Assembly: GCF_012927265.1 (NCBI RefSeq)
Contig: NZ_JABBGF010000003.1
Location: forward strand, 248,001 to 312,000
DNA: 64,000 nucleotides
Reading direction: 5' to 3'
Origin: Chryseobacterium cheonjiense
GTDB taxonomy: Bacteria; Bacteroidota; Bacteroidia; Flavobacteriales; Weeksellaceae
Position numbers and translations under genes: made by a program. Below are positions 9,806 through 18,571 of this stretch, in pieces. Every line of letters starts with the position of its first letter. Positions within the stretch are counted from its first letter, which is position 1. The notes beneath the pieces are model-generated. The model searched no databases. It was not told the DNA's origin and was given only the letters and a program-made list of their open reading frames with translations.

Positions 9806-10083
9806 CCAGGCAGAGTTATGAAAATATTCTTGAGTTTCTTTCCCAAACTTGGACTGAGAAAGAAATAGTTGTGTTTATAGATGAAGCTGAAAAAGTAATT
9901 ATTAAATTAAAAGAAGGCAAATTCCGTCTTTATCAAAAATATTCCAATGATATTCGTTCCGCACTCATCGGCAAAAAGCATGTAAGAATGTTTTTCCGCA
10001 AAGAAAATGATACTCTAATCAAAGTTCTTCTGTTTTTCGATATGCGCCAAGATCCACAAAAAATCCTTGAATTATTACAATGA
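9781..10083 (+). CDS. RelE/ParE-family toxin
   Basis: The 100-residue basic protein has the RelE/ParE pattern: MRIIFSKVARQSYENILEFL at the start, EGKFRLYQKY in the middle, IRSALIGKKHVRMFFRKE and a final LLFFDMRQDPQKIL with the conserved beta strand and Asp-Arg-Gln-Asp segment. Toxins of this family either cleave mRNA on the ribosome or inhibit gyrase; sequence alone does not decide. Its stop codon overlaps the ATG of the next gene by four bases, so expression of the DUF6702 gene may now depend on this operon. Confidence 0.85.
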   Translation: MRIIFSKVARQSYENILEFLSQTWTEKEIVVFIDEAEKVIIKLKEGKFRLYQKYSNDIRSALIGKKHVRMFFRKENDTLIKVLLFFDMRQDPQKILELLQ

Positions 10084-10580
10084 AAAAACTCTTTTTCTTC
10101 CTTTCCGTTCTTATTATATTTTTTTCTTTCACGGAGGTGAAACATCCTTATCATGTAGGTTCCGTAGAAATCAATTACAATCAGAAATCAAAAACTTTTG
10201 AAATTACAGGCCGTTTTTTTCTTGATGATCTGGAAAACGGACTGAATAATAAATATGGAAAGTCGCTGCATTTCAACGATCCGAAATTCAAAGCACAGCT
10301 CAACGAATCTCTTAAAAATTATTCTGCGGAATATTTTAAGCTAAAAGGCAACAATAAATTCCTAAATGTGAACTTTGTAGGGTATGAAGAAGATCACGAA
10401 TCGGTAAATGTTTACCTCGAATCCGAAAAGATAGACAATCCTAAAAAAGTAGAAGCAGCGGTAAGTTTTCTGTATAACCTGTTTGACGATCAGATCAATA
10501 TTGTCCACATCATCGTTAACGGAAACCGTAAAAGCGAAAAATTAACCTATCCGAATCGCTATTTGTTTCAACAGTTTTAA
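10080..10580 (+). CDS. DUF6702-type secreted protein
   Basis: The 166-residue protein has a signal peptide (MKKLFFFLSVLIIFFSFTEV) followed by KHPYHVGSVEINYN, the pattern I associate with the DUF6702 family. Its function is unknown. In Bacteroidota this type of gene is, as I recall, found near M1 peptidase and HupE genes; here a toxin-antitoxin pair stands between. The start overlaps the toxin stop (ATGA). It converges on the ACP phosphodiesterase gene, with a single base between them. Confidence 0.7.
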   Translation: MKKLFFFLSVLIIFFSFTEVKHPYHVGSVEINYNQKSKTFEITGRFFLDDLENGLNNKYGKSLHFNDPKFKAQLNESLKNYSAEYFKLKGNNKFLNVNFVGYEEDHESVNVYLESEKIDNPKKVEAAVSFLYNLFDDQINIVHIIVNGNRKSEKLTYPNRYLFQQF

Positions 10581-10581
10581 A

Positions 10582-11175
10582 TCAATTTTCCAATTGCAGA
10601 AGTGCGTTGATTCCTTTTGCATGTTCCATGAGATCGGAAAAAAAATCATCGTAACATTCTTGAAGGAAACTTTTATTCCTTAAAAAAGCATCATGAACAG
10701 GAATATCTGTTTCTAAATATTTTGCTTTGTTCAGAACATTTCTCATGCTGTAACCGATGTTTTTCTCGAAACGGTAATTATAGAGCCAGTCGCCTTCTTC
10801 CATTTTTTCAAGCATTATTCTGAAGTTTTCAGGAAGAAATTCATAATTTTCATTTAAAACACGATACACTTTTTGAGAATGATTTTTCCAGCCTTCCAAA
10901 GAATTCAGACTTAGATCATTGGCTACAAAATAATCCATCGAAACATCCACAAAAGCTCCGGCGTATAATCTTACCAAGGGCGCAAAAACTTTTTTTGCTT
11001 CATGAATGGCGGGATGAGCATCAGTAAAAGTGTCAATAGCGCGGTGTAAAGTGATCCCATCCTGAATATCTTTCGGAAAAGAATAACGGTCTCTGTTTTT
11101 AATAAAATCCTCCAAAAACTGACCGACAATCTGTCCGTCTGTAAAAGTAAGAAAGGAATGCGCAAGGTAATTCAT
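10582..11175 (-). CDS. Acyl carrier protein phosphodiesterase
   Basis: The 197-residue protein matches the AcpH/DUF479 family in length and motifs: MNYLAHSFLTF at the start, VGQFLEDFIK, DGITLHRAIDTFTDAHP, GAFVDVSMDYFVAN. These His and Asp residues form the HD-like metal site. The enzyme removes 4'-phosphopantetheine from holo-ACP in E. coli; activity here is by homology. It faces the DUF6702 gene tail to tail and is followed upstream by a palindrome-flanked transposase remnant. Confidence 0.88.
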   Translation of the reverse strand: MNYLAHSFLTFTDGQIVGQFLEDFIKNRDRYSFPKDIQDGITLHRAIDTFTDAHPAIHEAKKVFAPLVRLYAGAFVDVSMDYFVANDLSLNSLEGWKNHSQKVYRVLNENYEFLPENFRIMLEKMEEGDWLYNYRFEKNIGYSMRNVLNKAKYLETDIPVHDAFLRNKSFLQECYDDFFSDLMEHAKGINALLQLEN

Positions 11176-11200
11176 AGCGTGAAGATAAGAAATTTACTGC

Positions 11201-11237
11201 AGAGCACTGTTAGAGTTCAAAGCTCTAACAGTGCTCT
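11201..11237. repeat. Palindrome at the left end of the REP-type transposase
   Basis: A 15-bp perfect inverted repeat, AGAGCACTGTTAGAG and its complement, with a seven-base centre. Its core CTGTTAGAG is shared with the palindrome at 11814-11838 at the other end of the transposase. It may also act as a terminator for neighbouring genes. Confidence 0.8.
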
Positions 11238-11781
11238 TTAGCTTTCCAGCAAAGCTTTAATTGCGTCCAAAGATACCAATGGATCATTAATTCCATTTTT
11301 AATACTAAATAACGACGAATAGCGATAATTTTCTGCATTCATGTTTATTCCGTGTTTTACCGGATTGTTATGGATGTAAAGGATGGTATTGGTCAACTGC
11401 TCATGAGAGCCAATGAGCTTTCTCCTGAATGGCAGTTCAAATAATTTTCCTGTTCTTCCGTAATTGCTTATTGATAGCCTGGGTATAGCTGCTAAACATA
11501 TTGGAAAATTGCTGACTTATGATCTTGGAAACTTCAATTGTATCTTTGTGAGGGAATATTAATCGGATTTCCTTTTCTGATTTAATCTTAACAAGAATGT
11601 GAAAATGATTTTGTAGCAAGCAATATGCATAGATATTGACAACTGAAGATAGTTTGGATTCCATTAGTTTGATAAAATAATGATAATTTCTATCATTAAA
11701 AAATATCTTTTGACTATTAATTCCTCTGTTGAAAATATGATAGAAGCATTCTGCCTCTAAAGGGTAAATATTTTTTTTCAT
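11238..11781 (-). pseudogene. REP-associated Y1 (HUH) transposase, frameshifted
   Basis: The gene starts at the ATG at 11781 (MKKNIYPLEAECFYHIFNRG). It has the HUH motif in LLQNHFHILVKI and a probable catalytic Tyr in the helix before INKQ. One extra base near 11461 shifts the frame: read as written it ends NKQLRKNRKII-stop, but removing one base gives NKQYGRTGKLFELPFRRKL and continues through LYIHNNPVKHGINM to a stop at 11238. That restores the usual transposase of about 180 residues. Members of this family move or maintain REP palindromes, and this copy is flanked by two related palindromes. It is probably inactive, unless the shift is a sequencing error. Confidence 0.85.
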
Positions 11782-11813
11782 GCGTGTTTTTTTTAGTTTG
11801 GCAAAGGGCAAGG

Positions 11814-11838
11814 CTGTTAGAGCTCTAAGCTCTAACAG
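11814..11838. repeat. Palindrome at the right end of the REP-type transposase
   Basis: Ten-bp inverted repeat CTGTTAGAGC / GCTCTAACAG around a five-base centre. It pairs in sequence with the palindrome at 11201-11237 and lies just past the radA stop, where it could also terminate radA. Confidence 0.75.
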
Positions 11839-11840
11839 TC

Positions 11841-13190
11841 TTAGAAAAGGCGTTCATGGAAATCTTCAATTTTGCTTACTTCTTCGATCTTGATTCCAAA
11901 TTTTCTTTTTGGAAGTTTATTGAGATTGGAAATAAAAATTTTCTCATAGCCTAATTTTTCAGCTTCTGTAATCCGCTGTTCCGCCTGTGCAATCGGACGA
12001 ATTTCCCCGCTTAAGCCAATTTCTCCTGCAAAACAATAATGTTCGGAAATCGCAATATCTTCATTAGAGGAAAGAATAGAGGCGACAACGGCTAGATCCA
12101 GTGCCGGATCATCTGTTTTTATTCCTCCTGTGATATTTAAGAAAACATCTTTTGCTCCCAGCTGAAAACCAGCTCTTTTTTCCAAAACGGCAAGAAGCAT
12201 GTTTAATCTTTTGGCATCGAAACCTGTGGAACTTCTTTGCGGGGTTCCATAAACGGCCGTACTTACCAATGCCTGAATTTCCAGCAGCATCGGGCGGTTT
12301 CCTTCCAAAGTCACGGCTACAGAGTTTCCGGAAAGTTCTTCAAATTTTTTGGTAATCAGGATTTCGGAAGGATTTTTAATTTCTTTTAATCCCTGGGAAA
12401 CCATTTCATAAATTCCGATTTCCGAAGTGGATCCGAAACGGTTTTTGTTGGCTCTTAATAATCGGAAGAGATGATTTCTGTCGCCGTCAAAATTTAAAAC
12501 GACATCAACCATGTGTTCCAGCACCTTTGGGCCGGCAATCTGCCCGTCTTTGGTAATGTGACCCACTAAAAATACGGGAACATTGTTTTCTTTAGCATAT
12601 TTAATAATTTCGTTTGAACATTCCCGGATTTGAGAAACCGTTCCGGGCGAGCTTTCAATTAATTGAGACTGCAGCGTCTGAATGGAATCGATAATAACGA
12701 AATCAGGGTCCAGTTTTTTGGCTTCATGAAGAATTTTTTCAAGACTGGTTTCTGTGAACAAAAAACAGTTGGGATTCTGAATATCCGTTAATCTGTCGGC
12801 TCTCATCTTGATCTGCGAAGCACTTTCTTCCCCGGAAACATAGAAGATTTTTTTCTTCATCTTTAAAGCCAGCTGAAGAAGCAGGGTAGATTTGCCGATT
12901 CCGGGCTCTCCGCCAATAAGGGTTACGGATCCTAAAACAATTCCGCCACCCAAAACGCGGTTGAGTTCTTCGGAAGGGGTTTTTATTCTTGGTTCTTCGC
13001 TGGTTTCAACCTCAATGATGTTGATGACGTGCTGTTTTGATTTTGAAAACGGAGGTGTTTTTGATGAGGTTTTTTCCACAACTTCTTCCACCAGGGTATT
13101 CCATTGCCCGCAGTTTTTGCATTGCCCCATCCATTGGGAATATTGTGTTCCGCAGTTCTGACAGAAATATGCTGTTTTAAGTTTTGCCAT
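11841..13190 (-). CDS. radA: DNA repair protein RadA
   Basis: The 449-residue protein is full length. An N-terminal C4 zinc finger (CQNC at 10-13, CKNC at 24-27) is followed by a RecA-type ATPase domain with Walker A GEPGIGKST near residue 95, the RadA-specific KNRFG motif, and a C-terminal Lon-protease-like domain (FLNITGGIKTDDPALDLAVVAS). RadA is a DnaB-like branch-migration helicase that acts in recombinational repair. It is transcribed alone; the REP-type palindrome follows its stop directly. Confidence 0.97.
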   Translation of the reverse strand: MAKLKTAYFCQNCGTQYSQWMGQCKNCGQWNTLVEEVVEKTSSKTPPFSKSKQHVINIIEVETSEEPRIKTPSEELNRVLGGGIVLGSVTLIGGEPGIGKSTLLLQLALKMKKKIFYVSGEESASQIKMRADRLTDIQNPNCFLFTETSLEKILHEAKKLDPDFVIIDSIQTLQSQLIESSPGTVSQIRECSNEIIKYAKENNVPVFLVGHITKDGQIAGPKVLEHMVDVVLNFDGDRNHLFRLLRANKNRFGSTSEIGIYEMVSQGLKEIKNPSEILITKKFEELSGNSVAVTLEGNRPMLLEIQALVSTAVYGTPQRSSTGFDAKRLNMLLAVLEKRAGFQLGAKDVFLNITGGIKTDDPALDLAVVASILSSNEDIAISEHYCFAGEIGLSGEIRPIAQAEQRITEAEKLGYEKIFISNLNKLPKRKFGIKIEEVSKIEDFHERLF

Positions 13191-13249
13191 ACTGCGAAGT
13201 TCAAAATTTTTTTTGAATTTTTCTTTCGAATTTTAATTAATTTTCGGGC

Positions 13250-13657
13250 ATGAAAAATATTTTTTTGAGTTTGATGGTTTTTGTGGTGATGTCACTTTTA
13301 CATGCGCAGTTAACAGATTGTATTGTGAAATACCTCAGTCTTCCCGGAGGAGATTATGGTATGTACTCAATATTTATTCTTATTTTTTGTTCTGTTATTA
13401 CTGCAATTGGTTTGCTAACGGTGATTATTTTCCGAAAACATTATTATTCAATTCTTCGGATTGCAATGTTGTTTGAAATTATTTATTTGTTGTTTTTAGT
13501 AATTTCAGGAAATAATCCTTTTATTTATTTTTCAGACTACACTAGTGAAAATCTCCTGAAAATTTTCATGTATGTAATTTCATTTATCGTTCTATTTATT
13601 ATGTATTTGGTTCATCTAATTTATTCTAAAATAATTTTATCCAAATCAAAAAACTAA
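13250..13657 (+). CDS. Small membrane protein, family unknown
   Basis: The 135-residue protein has four hydrophobic segments, at about residues 1-18, 35-60, 66-85 and 100-125, with very little hydrophilic sequence. The ATG at 13250 is the first start and gives a membrane segment at once. I do not recognise the family. It is divergent from radA, 59 bases away. Confidence 0.65.
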   Translation: MKNIFLSLMVFVVMSLLHAQLTDCIVKYLSLPGGDYGMYSIFILIFCSVITAIGLLTVIIFRKHYYSILRIAMLFEIIYLLFLVISGNNPFIYFSDYTSENLLKIFMYVISFIVLFIMYLVHLIYSKIILSKSKN

Positions 13658-13689
13658 CATAGATCAATGTTAAATTACAAGAACGGACT

Positions 13690-13697
13690 TACTTTTG
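13690..13697 (+). promoter_or_regulatory. -7 box of the yceI-like gene
   Basis: TACTTTTG matches TANNTTTG and lies 32 bases before the ATG at 13729. Confidence 0.5.
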
Positions 13698-13728
13698 TAT
13701 CATAATTTTAATCTAAAAAATAAATCCA

Positions 13729-14298
13729 ATGAAAAAGGTATTTTTAACTTTTGTATTTGCGCTTTTAAGCATGGTAGGCTTTGCACAGACAGGGTGGCAG
13801 GTAGATCCGATGCATTCTTCTGTTAATTTTAATATTAAGCATATGGGAATCAGCTTTGTGCAGGGGAGGTTTGATAAGTTTGACGGTAAGGCAGTTACTA
13901 AAGGAAATACCCTTGATAATGCTGAACTGAGCTTTAATGTGAATGTAAGTTCAGTCAACACGGGTGTTGAGATGAGAGATAATCACCTGAAAAGTGCGGA
14001 TTTCTTCGATGCAGAAAAATTTCCTGCCATGACTTTTGTAACAAGTTCAGTTGTTAAAGAAAAGAACAATTCTTATATGGTTAAAGGAAAATTAACGATA
14101 AAAGATGTTACCAAAGAAATAAGCGTTCCTGTTACTTTCGGTGGGGTTACCAAAAACCAGCAGGGTAAAGAAGTGATGGGCTTCCAGGCTGCATTTAAAG
14201 TAAACCGTCTGGATTACAACATTAAATATGATCCTACGGGAGCAGGTGTTGCGAAAGAGGTTGATGTTAACTTATATTTTGAGTTAGTTAAGCAATAA
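13729..14298 (+). CDS. YceI-family periplasmic protein
   Basis: The 189-residue protein has a signal peptide (MKKVFLTFVFALLSMVGFAQ) and the YceI lipocalin-like barrel pattern: WQVDPMHSSVNFNIKHMG, VQGRFDKFDGKA, the NHLKSADFFDAEKFP signature, and KGKLTIKDVTKEI. Relatives bind isoprenoid chains in a central cavity. It is predicted to be soluble in the periplasm. It has its own promoter and terminator, so it is probably expressed alone. Confidence 0.9.
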   Translation: MKKVFLTFVFALLSMVGFAQTGWQVDPMHSSVNFNIKHMGISFVQGRFDKFDGKAVTKGNTLDNAELSFNVNVSSVNTGVEMRDNHLKSADFFDAEKFPAMTFVTSSVVKEKNNSYMVKGKLTIKDVTKEISVPVTFGGVTKNQQGKEVMGFQAAFKVNRLDYNIKYDPTGAGVAKEVDVNLYFELVKQ

Positions 14299-14322
14299 TT
14301 TTCATCTATAAATTTGATTTAG

Positions 14323-14353
14323 AAAAGGTTTTCAGTTTGCTGGGAACCTTTTT
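14323..14353 (+). terminator. Terminator of the yceI-like gene
   Basis: AAAAGGTT and AACCTTTT arms around a 14-base loop, followed by a short T run. Confidence 0.7.
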
Positions 14354-14781
14354 TATTGATTTTCTGTGAGAAGATCAAGATAGGTTTTTTCTAAACTGAT
14401 GTATTCATTTTTCCAGTCCTGAGCGGTTTTATCCATTTTTTCAAACTTAACATTTGAAACTTCAATTTCTTCGAGATGGTCTACCGTATTTCTATCTTCA
14501 ATATGGTCAAAATATTCAGCATACCAAACATTAAGAAGCTGTTCTGAAATTTCGATGTACAGTTGTTCTCCAATCAGGCTTTTAAAAGTCATATGGTAGT
14601 TTAAAACATTTTCTTTGAAATGAACAGAAATACATTCGTAATAATCATGATGACGATCTGTAAAATATGTGTTAAGATGATTATTTTTCCAGATTGATAG
14701 ATTGTCGAATTTTAATAATAAACCATTTTCAGGTAAAAGTTCGACATTTTTCAGATAAACTAATTTATTAAGAATTTTCAT
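14353..14781 (-). CDS. Hypothetical soluble protein
   Basis: The 142-residue protein is hydrophilic and acidic, without signal peptide or membrane segment. It has a mixed beta N-terminal part (LVYLKNVELLPENGLLLKFD) and a helical Glu/Lys-rich C-terminus. I do not recognise it. It is divergent from pyrG and convergent with the yceI-like gene; its stop codon abuts the yceI terminator. Confidence 0.6.
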   Translation of the reverse strand: MKILNKLVYLKNVELLPENGLLLKFDNLSIWKNNHLNTYFTDRHHDYYECISVHFKENVLNYHMTFKSLIGEQLYIEISEQLLNVWYAEYFDHIEDRNTVDHLEEIEVSNVKFEKMDKTAQDWKNEYISLEKTYLDLLTENQ

Positions 14782-14853
14782 TATTAAACTTTATAGTCCC
14801 TAAAATACATAATCAAATTTTAATACAAAATTGCTTTGTATTTCTTTTTCCCA

Positions 14854-14861
14854 TAACTTTG
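14854..14861 (+). promoter_or_regulatory. -7 box of pyrG
   Basis: TAACTTTG matches TANNTTTG, with TTG at 14831-14833 twenty bases upstream as the -33 element. This supports the ATG at 14877 as the pyrG start over an upstream TTG at 14859 that overlaps the box. Confidence 0.6.
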
Positions 14862-14876
14862 CACAAACCTAATCTA

Positions 14877-16484
14877 ATGAGTAAAAAGAATACTAAGTAC
14901 ATCTTTGTGACAGGAGGTGTAACTTCATCTTTGGGAAAGGGAATCGTTTCAGCTTCTCTTGGACTTCTGCTAAAATCACGTGGCTTCAACGTAACTATTC
15001 AAAAGCTTGATCCTTATATCAATATTGATCCGGGAACTTTGAATCCTTATGAACACGGAGAATGTTATGTAACCGAAGATGGTGCGGAGACGGATCTGGA
15101 TTTAGGTCACTACGAGCGTTATCTCGATGCTCCTACTTCTCAAAACAACAATGTTACCACCGGGAAAATTTATCAGACAGTCATTGAAAAAGAAAGAAAA
15201 GGAGATTTCCTTGGAAAAACGGTTCAGGTAATTCCTCATATCACCAACGAAATTAAGCGGAGAATTAAAATTTTATCTAAACAGAACTACGATATCATCA
15301 TTACGGAAATCGGAGGAACGGTAGGAGATATTGAATCTTTGCCATATATCGAAACGGTTCGCCAGCTGAAATGGGAACTTGGTGAAAAAAATTCAATGGT
15401 GATTCACCTTACTTTGCTGCCTTATCTGGCTTCTAGCGGGGAATTAAAGACAAAACCTTCTCAGCATTCTGTTCGCCAGTTAATGGAAAGCGGAATTATG
15501 GCGGATGTTCTCGTTTGCCGTACCGAGCATAAAATCCCGAAAGACCAAAGAGCAAAATTGGCCCAGTTCTGTAATGTTCCTTTGGATAACGTGATCGAAT
15601 GTAAAGATTTGGAAACGATCTATGAAGTTCCGATGTATCTTCAGAAACAGAATTTTGACGATGTAGTGCTCAAAGAATTGGATCTTAAAAGTGATAAAGA
15701 AGCAGATCTTAAAGACTGGAAATCATTCTTAAAGAAATTCCAGAACCCTAAAAAATCAGTGGAAATTGCTTTGGTTGGAAAATATGTATCTCTTCAGGAT
15801 TCCTATATTTCCATTGCGGAAGCTTTTAAACACGCAGGTGCAGATCTGGAAACAGAAGTAAAAGTAAGATGGGTATATAGTGGAGATTTAACCCAGGAAA
15901 ATATTAAAGAAACGTTAGCCGGTGTTTCGGGGATTCTTATTGCTCCGGGCTTCGGAGACAGAGGGATTGAAGGTAAAGTTCTTACCGCTCAATATGCAAG
16001 AGAAAATAAAGTTCCTATGCTGGGAATTTGTTTAGGAATGCAGATTATGACGGTTGAATTTGCCAGAAATGTTTTAGGTTATACAAAAGCCAATTCCATG
16101 GAGTTCGATACTTCTACCGAACATCCCGTAATTTCATTAATGGAAGAGCAGAAAAATGTGGTAGATAAAGGCGGGACTATGCGTTTGGGTGCCTGGAAAT
16201 GTACTTTGAAAAATGGCTCTAAACTAAATGATATTTATGGAGCTAAAAATATCACGGAAAGACACCGTCACAGATACGAGTTCAATAGTGATTACATCGG
16301 TGAGTTTGAAAAGAACGGCTTCCTGGCTACAGGTACAAATCCTGAAACGGGATTGGTTGAAGCGCTTGAAATGCCTGGTCATCCTTTCTACGTAGGAGTA
16401 CAGTATCACCCGGAATATAAGAGTACGGTAGCAACACCGCATCCTTTGTTCAGAGCTTTCATTAAGGCTTGTACATCGAAATAA
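14877..16484 (+). CDS. pyrG: CTP synthase
   Basis: The 535-residue protein is full length. The N-terminal synthetase domain shows KYIFVTGGVTSSLGKGI and DPYINIDPGTLNP, and the C-terminal glutaminase domain has GICLGMQ (nucleophile Cys) and GVQYHPEYKS (His-Glu of the triad). It converts UTP and glutamine to CTP using ATP, the last step of pyrimidine nucleotide synthesis. It precedes yidC in the same direction, but a terminator-like hairpin and a separate -7 box lie between them. Confidence 0.98.
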   Translation: MSKKNTKYIFVTGGVTSSLGKGIVSASLGLLLKSRGFNVTIQKLDPYINIDPGTLNPYEHGECYVTEDGAETDLDLGHYERYLDAPTSQNNNVTTGKIYQTVIEKERKGDFLGKTVQVIPHITNEIKRRIKILSKQNYDIIITEIGGTVGDIESLPYIETVRQLKWELGEKNSMVIHLTLLPYLASSGELKTKPSQHSVRQLMESGIMADVLVCRTEHKIPKDQRAKLAQFCNVPLDNVIECKDLETIYEVPMYLQKQNFDDVVLKELDLKSDKEADLKDWKSFLKKFQNPKKSVEIALVGKYVSLQDSYISIAEAFKHAGADLETEVKVRWVYSGDLTQENIKETLAGVSGILIAPGFGDRGIEGKVLTAQYARENKVPMLGICLGMQIMTVEFARNVLGYTKANSMEFDTSTEHPVISLMEEQKNVVDKGGTMRLGAWKCTLKNGSKLNDIYGAKNITERHRHRYEFNSDYIGEFEKNGFLATGTNPETGLVEALEMPGHPFYVGVQYHPEYKSTVATPHPLFRAFIKACTSK

Positions 16485-16570
16485 TAACTTGTCAGACAAC
16501 CTTCAGGGTTTCAAAAAGCTTGAAGATTTTGGGAATATAAAGTAATTGAATACTTAAAACGTTATATCAT

Positions 16571-16602
16571 AAACTCAGACTGATTATTCTCAGCCTGAGT
16601 TT
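16571..16602 (+). terminator. Terminator of pyrG
   Basis: AAACTCAG and CTGAGTTT arms enclose a 16-base loop and are followed by TATTATATA, a weak T tract. Confidence 0.6.
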
Positions 16603-16648
16603 ATTATATAGTAACACAGTATTGTATAGAGGTTTGATAAAAAAACAG

Positions 16649-16656
16649 TATTTTTG
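16649..16656 (+). promoter_or_regulatory. -7 box of yidC
   Basis: TATTTTTG matches TANNTTTG and lies 60 bases before the yidC ATG. Confidence 0.45.
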
Positions 16657-16716
16657 TCGACTCAAAATATATTGTCACATAATATATTAAATAGGTAAAA
16701 TTTTAATAAAAATAAA

Positions 16717-18516
16717 ATGCAACAGAACAACGGACTCGATAAAAGTCAGATTATCAGTTTTGCGGTTTTATGTTTGGTACTCTTCGGATTTATGTTTTAT
16801 TTCCAAAACAAACAATCTAAGGAGGAACAGGTAAAAGCTGAACAACAAAAGACCGAGCAGGTAAAGAATGCCGTAAAACCAACTCAGGCAAATAATATCA
16901 ATCCTAATGTAACTCCCAATGCTATTCAGACAGCCAATCTTTCCAACAAAGAGCTGAAAATAGAATTCAACAGTCTTGGAGGGCAGGTTTCGAAAGTAGA
17001 GCTTGCAGAATATAAAGCATACGATCATAAAACAGATAAAGCAGATCTTCCGCTGTATCTGATCACAAAAAATAATTCGAATTACGGTTTTCAGTTTAAA
17101 GATAAAACGGGAAAAGTAATCAATACAAAAGATTTGGTTTTTTCTCCCACAGTCAATGGAAATGCGGTTACTATGACGGCAAATTACAATGGTGCGGTTA
17201 TCCAGTTTATTTATACTTTACTTCCGAAATATACGCTTGATTTTAAAGTAAGAACTCAGGGGCTTGCTAAAATTACTTCAGATAATAAAGCAGATTTTAT
17301 CTGGGACTATAATGTAAGAAATCTTGAAAAGGGTAGAGCCCAGGAACAATCTCACTCGGAATTCTCTTATGCATTCAATAATTATAAAAATTATGATTAT
17401 GACGGGAGAACTACTATGGAAGAAGAAAAGGAAACCCTCAACTGGATTGGTGTAAAGCAGCAGTTCTTTGCTTCTGTAATTGAATCTAAGGTAGGATTCA
17501 CCCAAAGTAAAGGAAATCAGGAAACCATTGAAGAAGGCGAATATCTGAAAAAGCTTAATTACCAAGGATTTGTTCAGATGACAGGCAGTGAGCTTAATCA
17601 GGATTTCACCTGGTATTTTATGCCACTGGAATTACCATTGTTAAAATCTTACGATAAAAACTTTGACGAGATTCTTCCGTTAGGCTGGTCTTTTATTGGG
17701 GCAATGAACCGCTACTTCTTTATCCCGATGTACAATATTATTGCAGACTGGGGACTTACTGCAGGGTGGGTGATTTTCCTTATGACGATTATTGTTAAGT
17801 TGATCTTATCGCCAATTATGTATAAGCAGCACAAGCTGAGTGCGATGATGCGAGTAATTCGACCGGAAATTGATGAGGTGAATGCCAAGCTTAAAGATGC
17901 TGATCCAATGAAGAAGCAACAGGCTACCATGGAAGTTTACAGGAAAGCAGGTGTGAATCAGATGGCAGGATGTTTGCCGGCGTTGGTTCAGATTCCTATT
18001 TTCTATGCATTGTTCCGTTTCTTCCCGAACTTTATAGATTTGAGGGGACAGGGCTTTTGGTTTGCAAAAGATCTGACTGCTTATGACGATATAATCAAGT
18101 TGCCGTTTAAAGTTCCTTTCCTGGGAGATCATTTAAGTATCTTTGCGTTGGCTTGTACTATCGTAATTTTGATTTATACCATTATGACTTCAGGAAATAT
18201 GCAGCAGCCTCAACAGGAAGGAATGCCGAATATGAAGGTGTTAATGTATATTTTCCCGGTTACTTTCCTATTCTTCCTGAATACTTCAGCATCAGGTCTG
18301 TCCTGGTACTATTTTGTATCAAATGCAATTAATATTCTCATTATCCTTGTCATTAAATATGTGATTTTGGATGAGAAAAAGATTCATGCGCAGATTCAGG
18401 CGAATAAAGAAAAACCTAAAACTGAAGGAAAGTTCCAGAAAAGAATGAGAGAAATGATGGAAAAGGCTCAGGAGCAACAAAAATATCAGGAGCAGCAAAA
18501 AAATAAGAAAAAATAA
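16717..18516 (+). CDS. yidC: Membrane protein insertase YidC
   Basis: The 599-residue protein has an N-terminal membrane segment (SFAVLCLVLFGFMFYF), a large periplasmic domain, and the C-terminal insertase core with five membrane segments, including GWVIFLMTIIVKLILSPI, PALVQIPIFYALFRFF and FPVTFLFFLNTSASGLSWYY. The conserved charged groove residue lies in the segment before YKQHKLSAMMR. The C-terminal tail is basic and Gln/Lys rich, which helps ribosome binding. It inserts inner-membrane proteins with or without SecYEG. A terminator follows. Confidence 0.97.
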   Translation: MQQNNGLDKSQIISFAVLCLVLFGFMFYFQNKQSKEEQVKAEQQKTEQVKNAVKPTQANNINPNVTPNAIQTANLSNKELKIEFNSLGGQVSKVELAEYKAYDHKTDKADLPLYLITKNNSNYGFQFKDKTGKVINTKDLVFSPTVNGNAVTMTANYNGAVIQFIYTLLPKYTLDFKVRTQGLAKITSDNKADFIWDYNVRNLEKGRAQEQSHSEFSYAFNNYKNYDYDGRTTMEEEKETLNWIGVKQQFFASVIESKVGFTQSKGNQETIEEGEYLKKLNYQGFVQMTGSELNQDFTWYFMPLELPLLKSYDKNFDEILPLGWSFIGAMNRYFFIPMYNIIADWGLTAGWVIFLMTIIVKLILSPIMYKQHKLSAMMRVIRPEIDEVNAKLKDADPMKKQQATMEVYRKAGVNQMAGCLPALVQIPIFYALFRFFPNFIDLRGQGFWFAKDLTAYDDIIKLPFKVPFLGDHLSIFALACTIVILIYTIMTSGNMQQPQQEGMPNMKVLMYIFPVTFLFFLNTSASGLSWYYFVSNAINILIILVIKYVILDEKKIHAQIQANKEKPKTEGKFQKRMREMMEKAQEQQKYQEQQKNKKK

Positions 18517-18531
18517 GTTTAGTATACAAAA

Positions 18532-18560
18532 GAAAAGAGAAGCATTTGCTTCTCTTTTTT
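18532..18560. terminator. Bidirectional terminator between yidC and rnhB
   Basis: AAAAGAGAAGCA and TGCTTCTCTTTT arms with a three-base loop and T run. Confidence 0.85.
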
Positions 18561-18571
18561 ATTAGATAATT

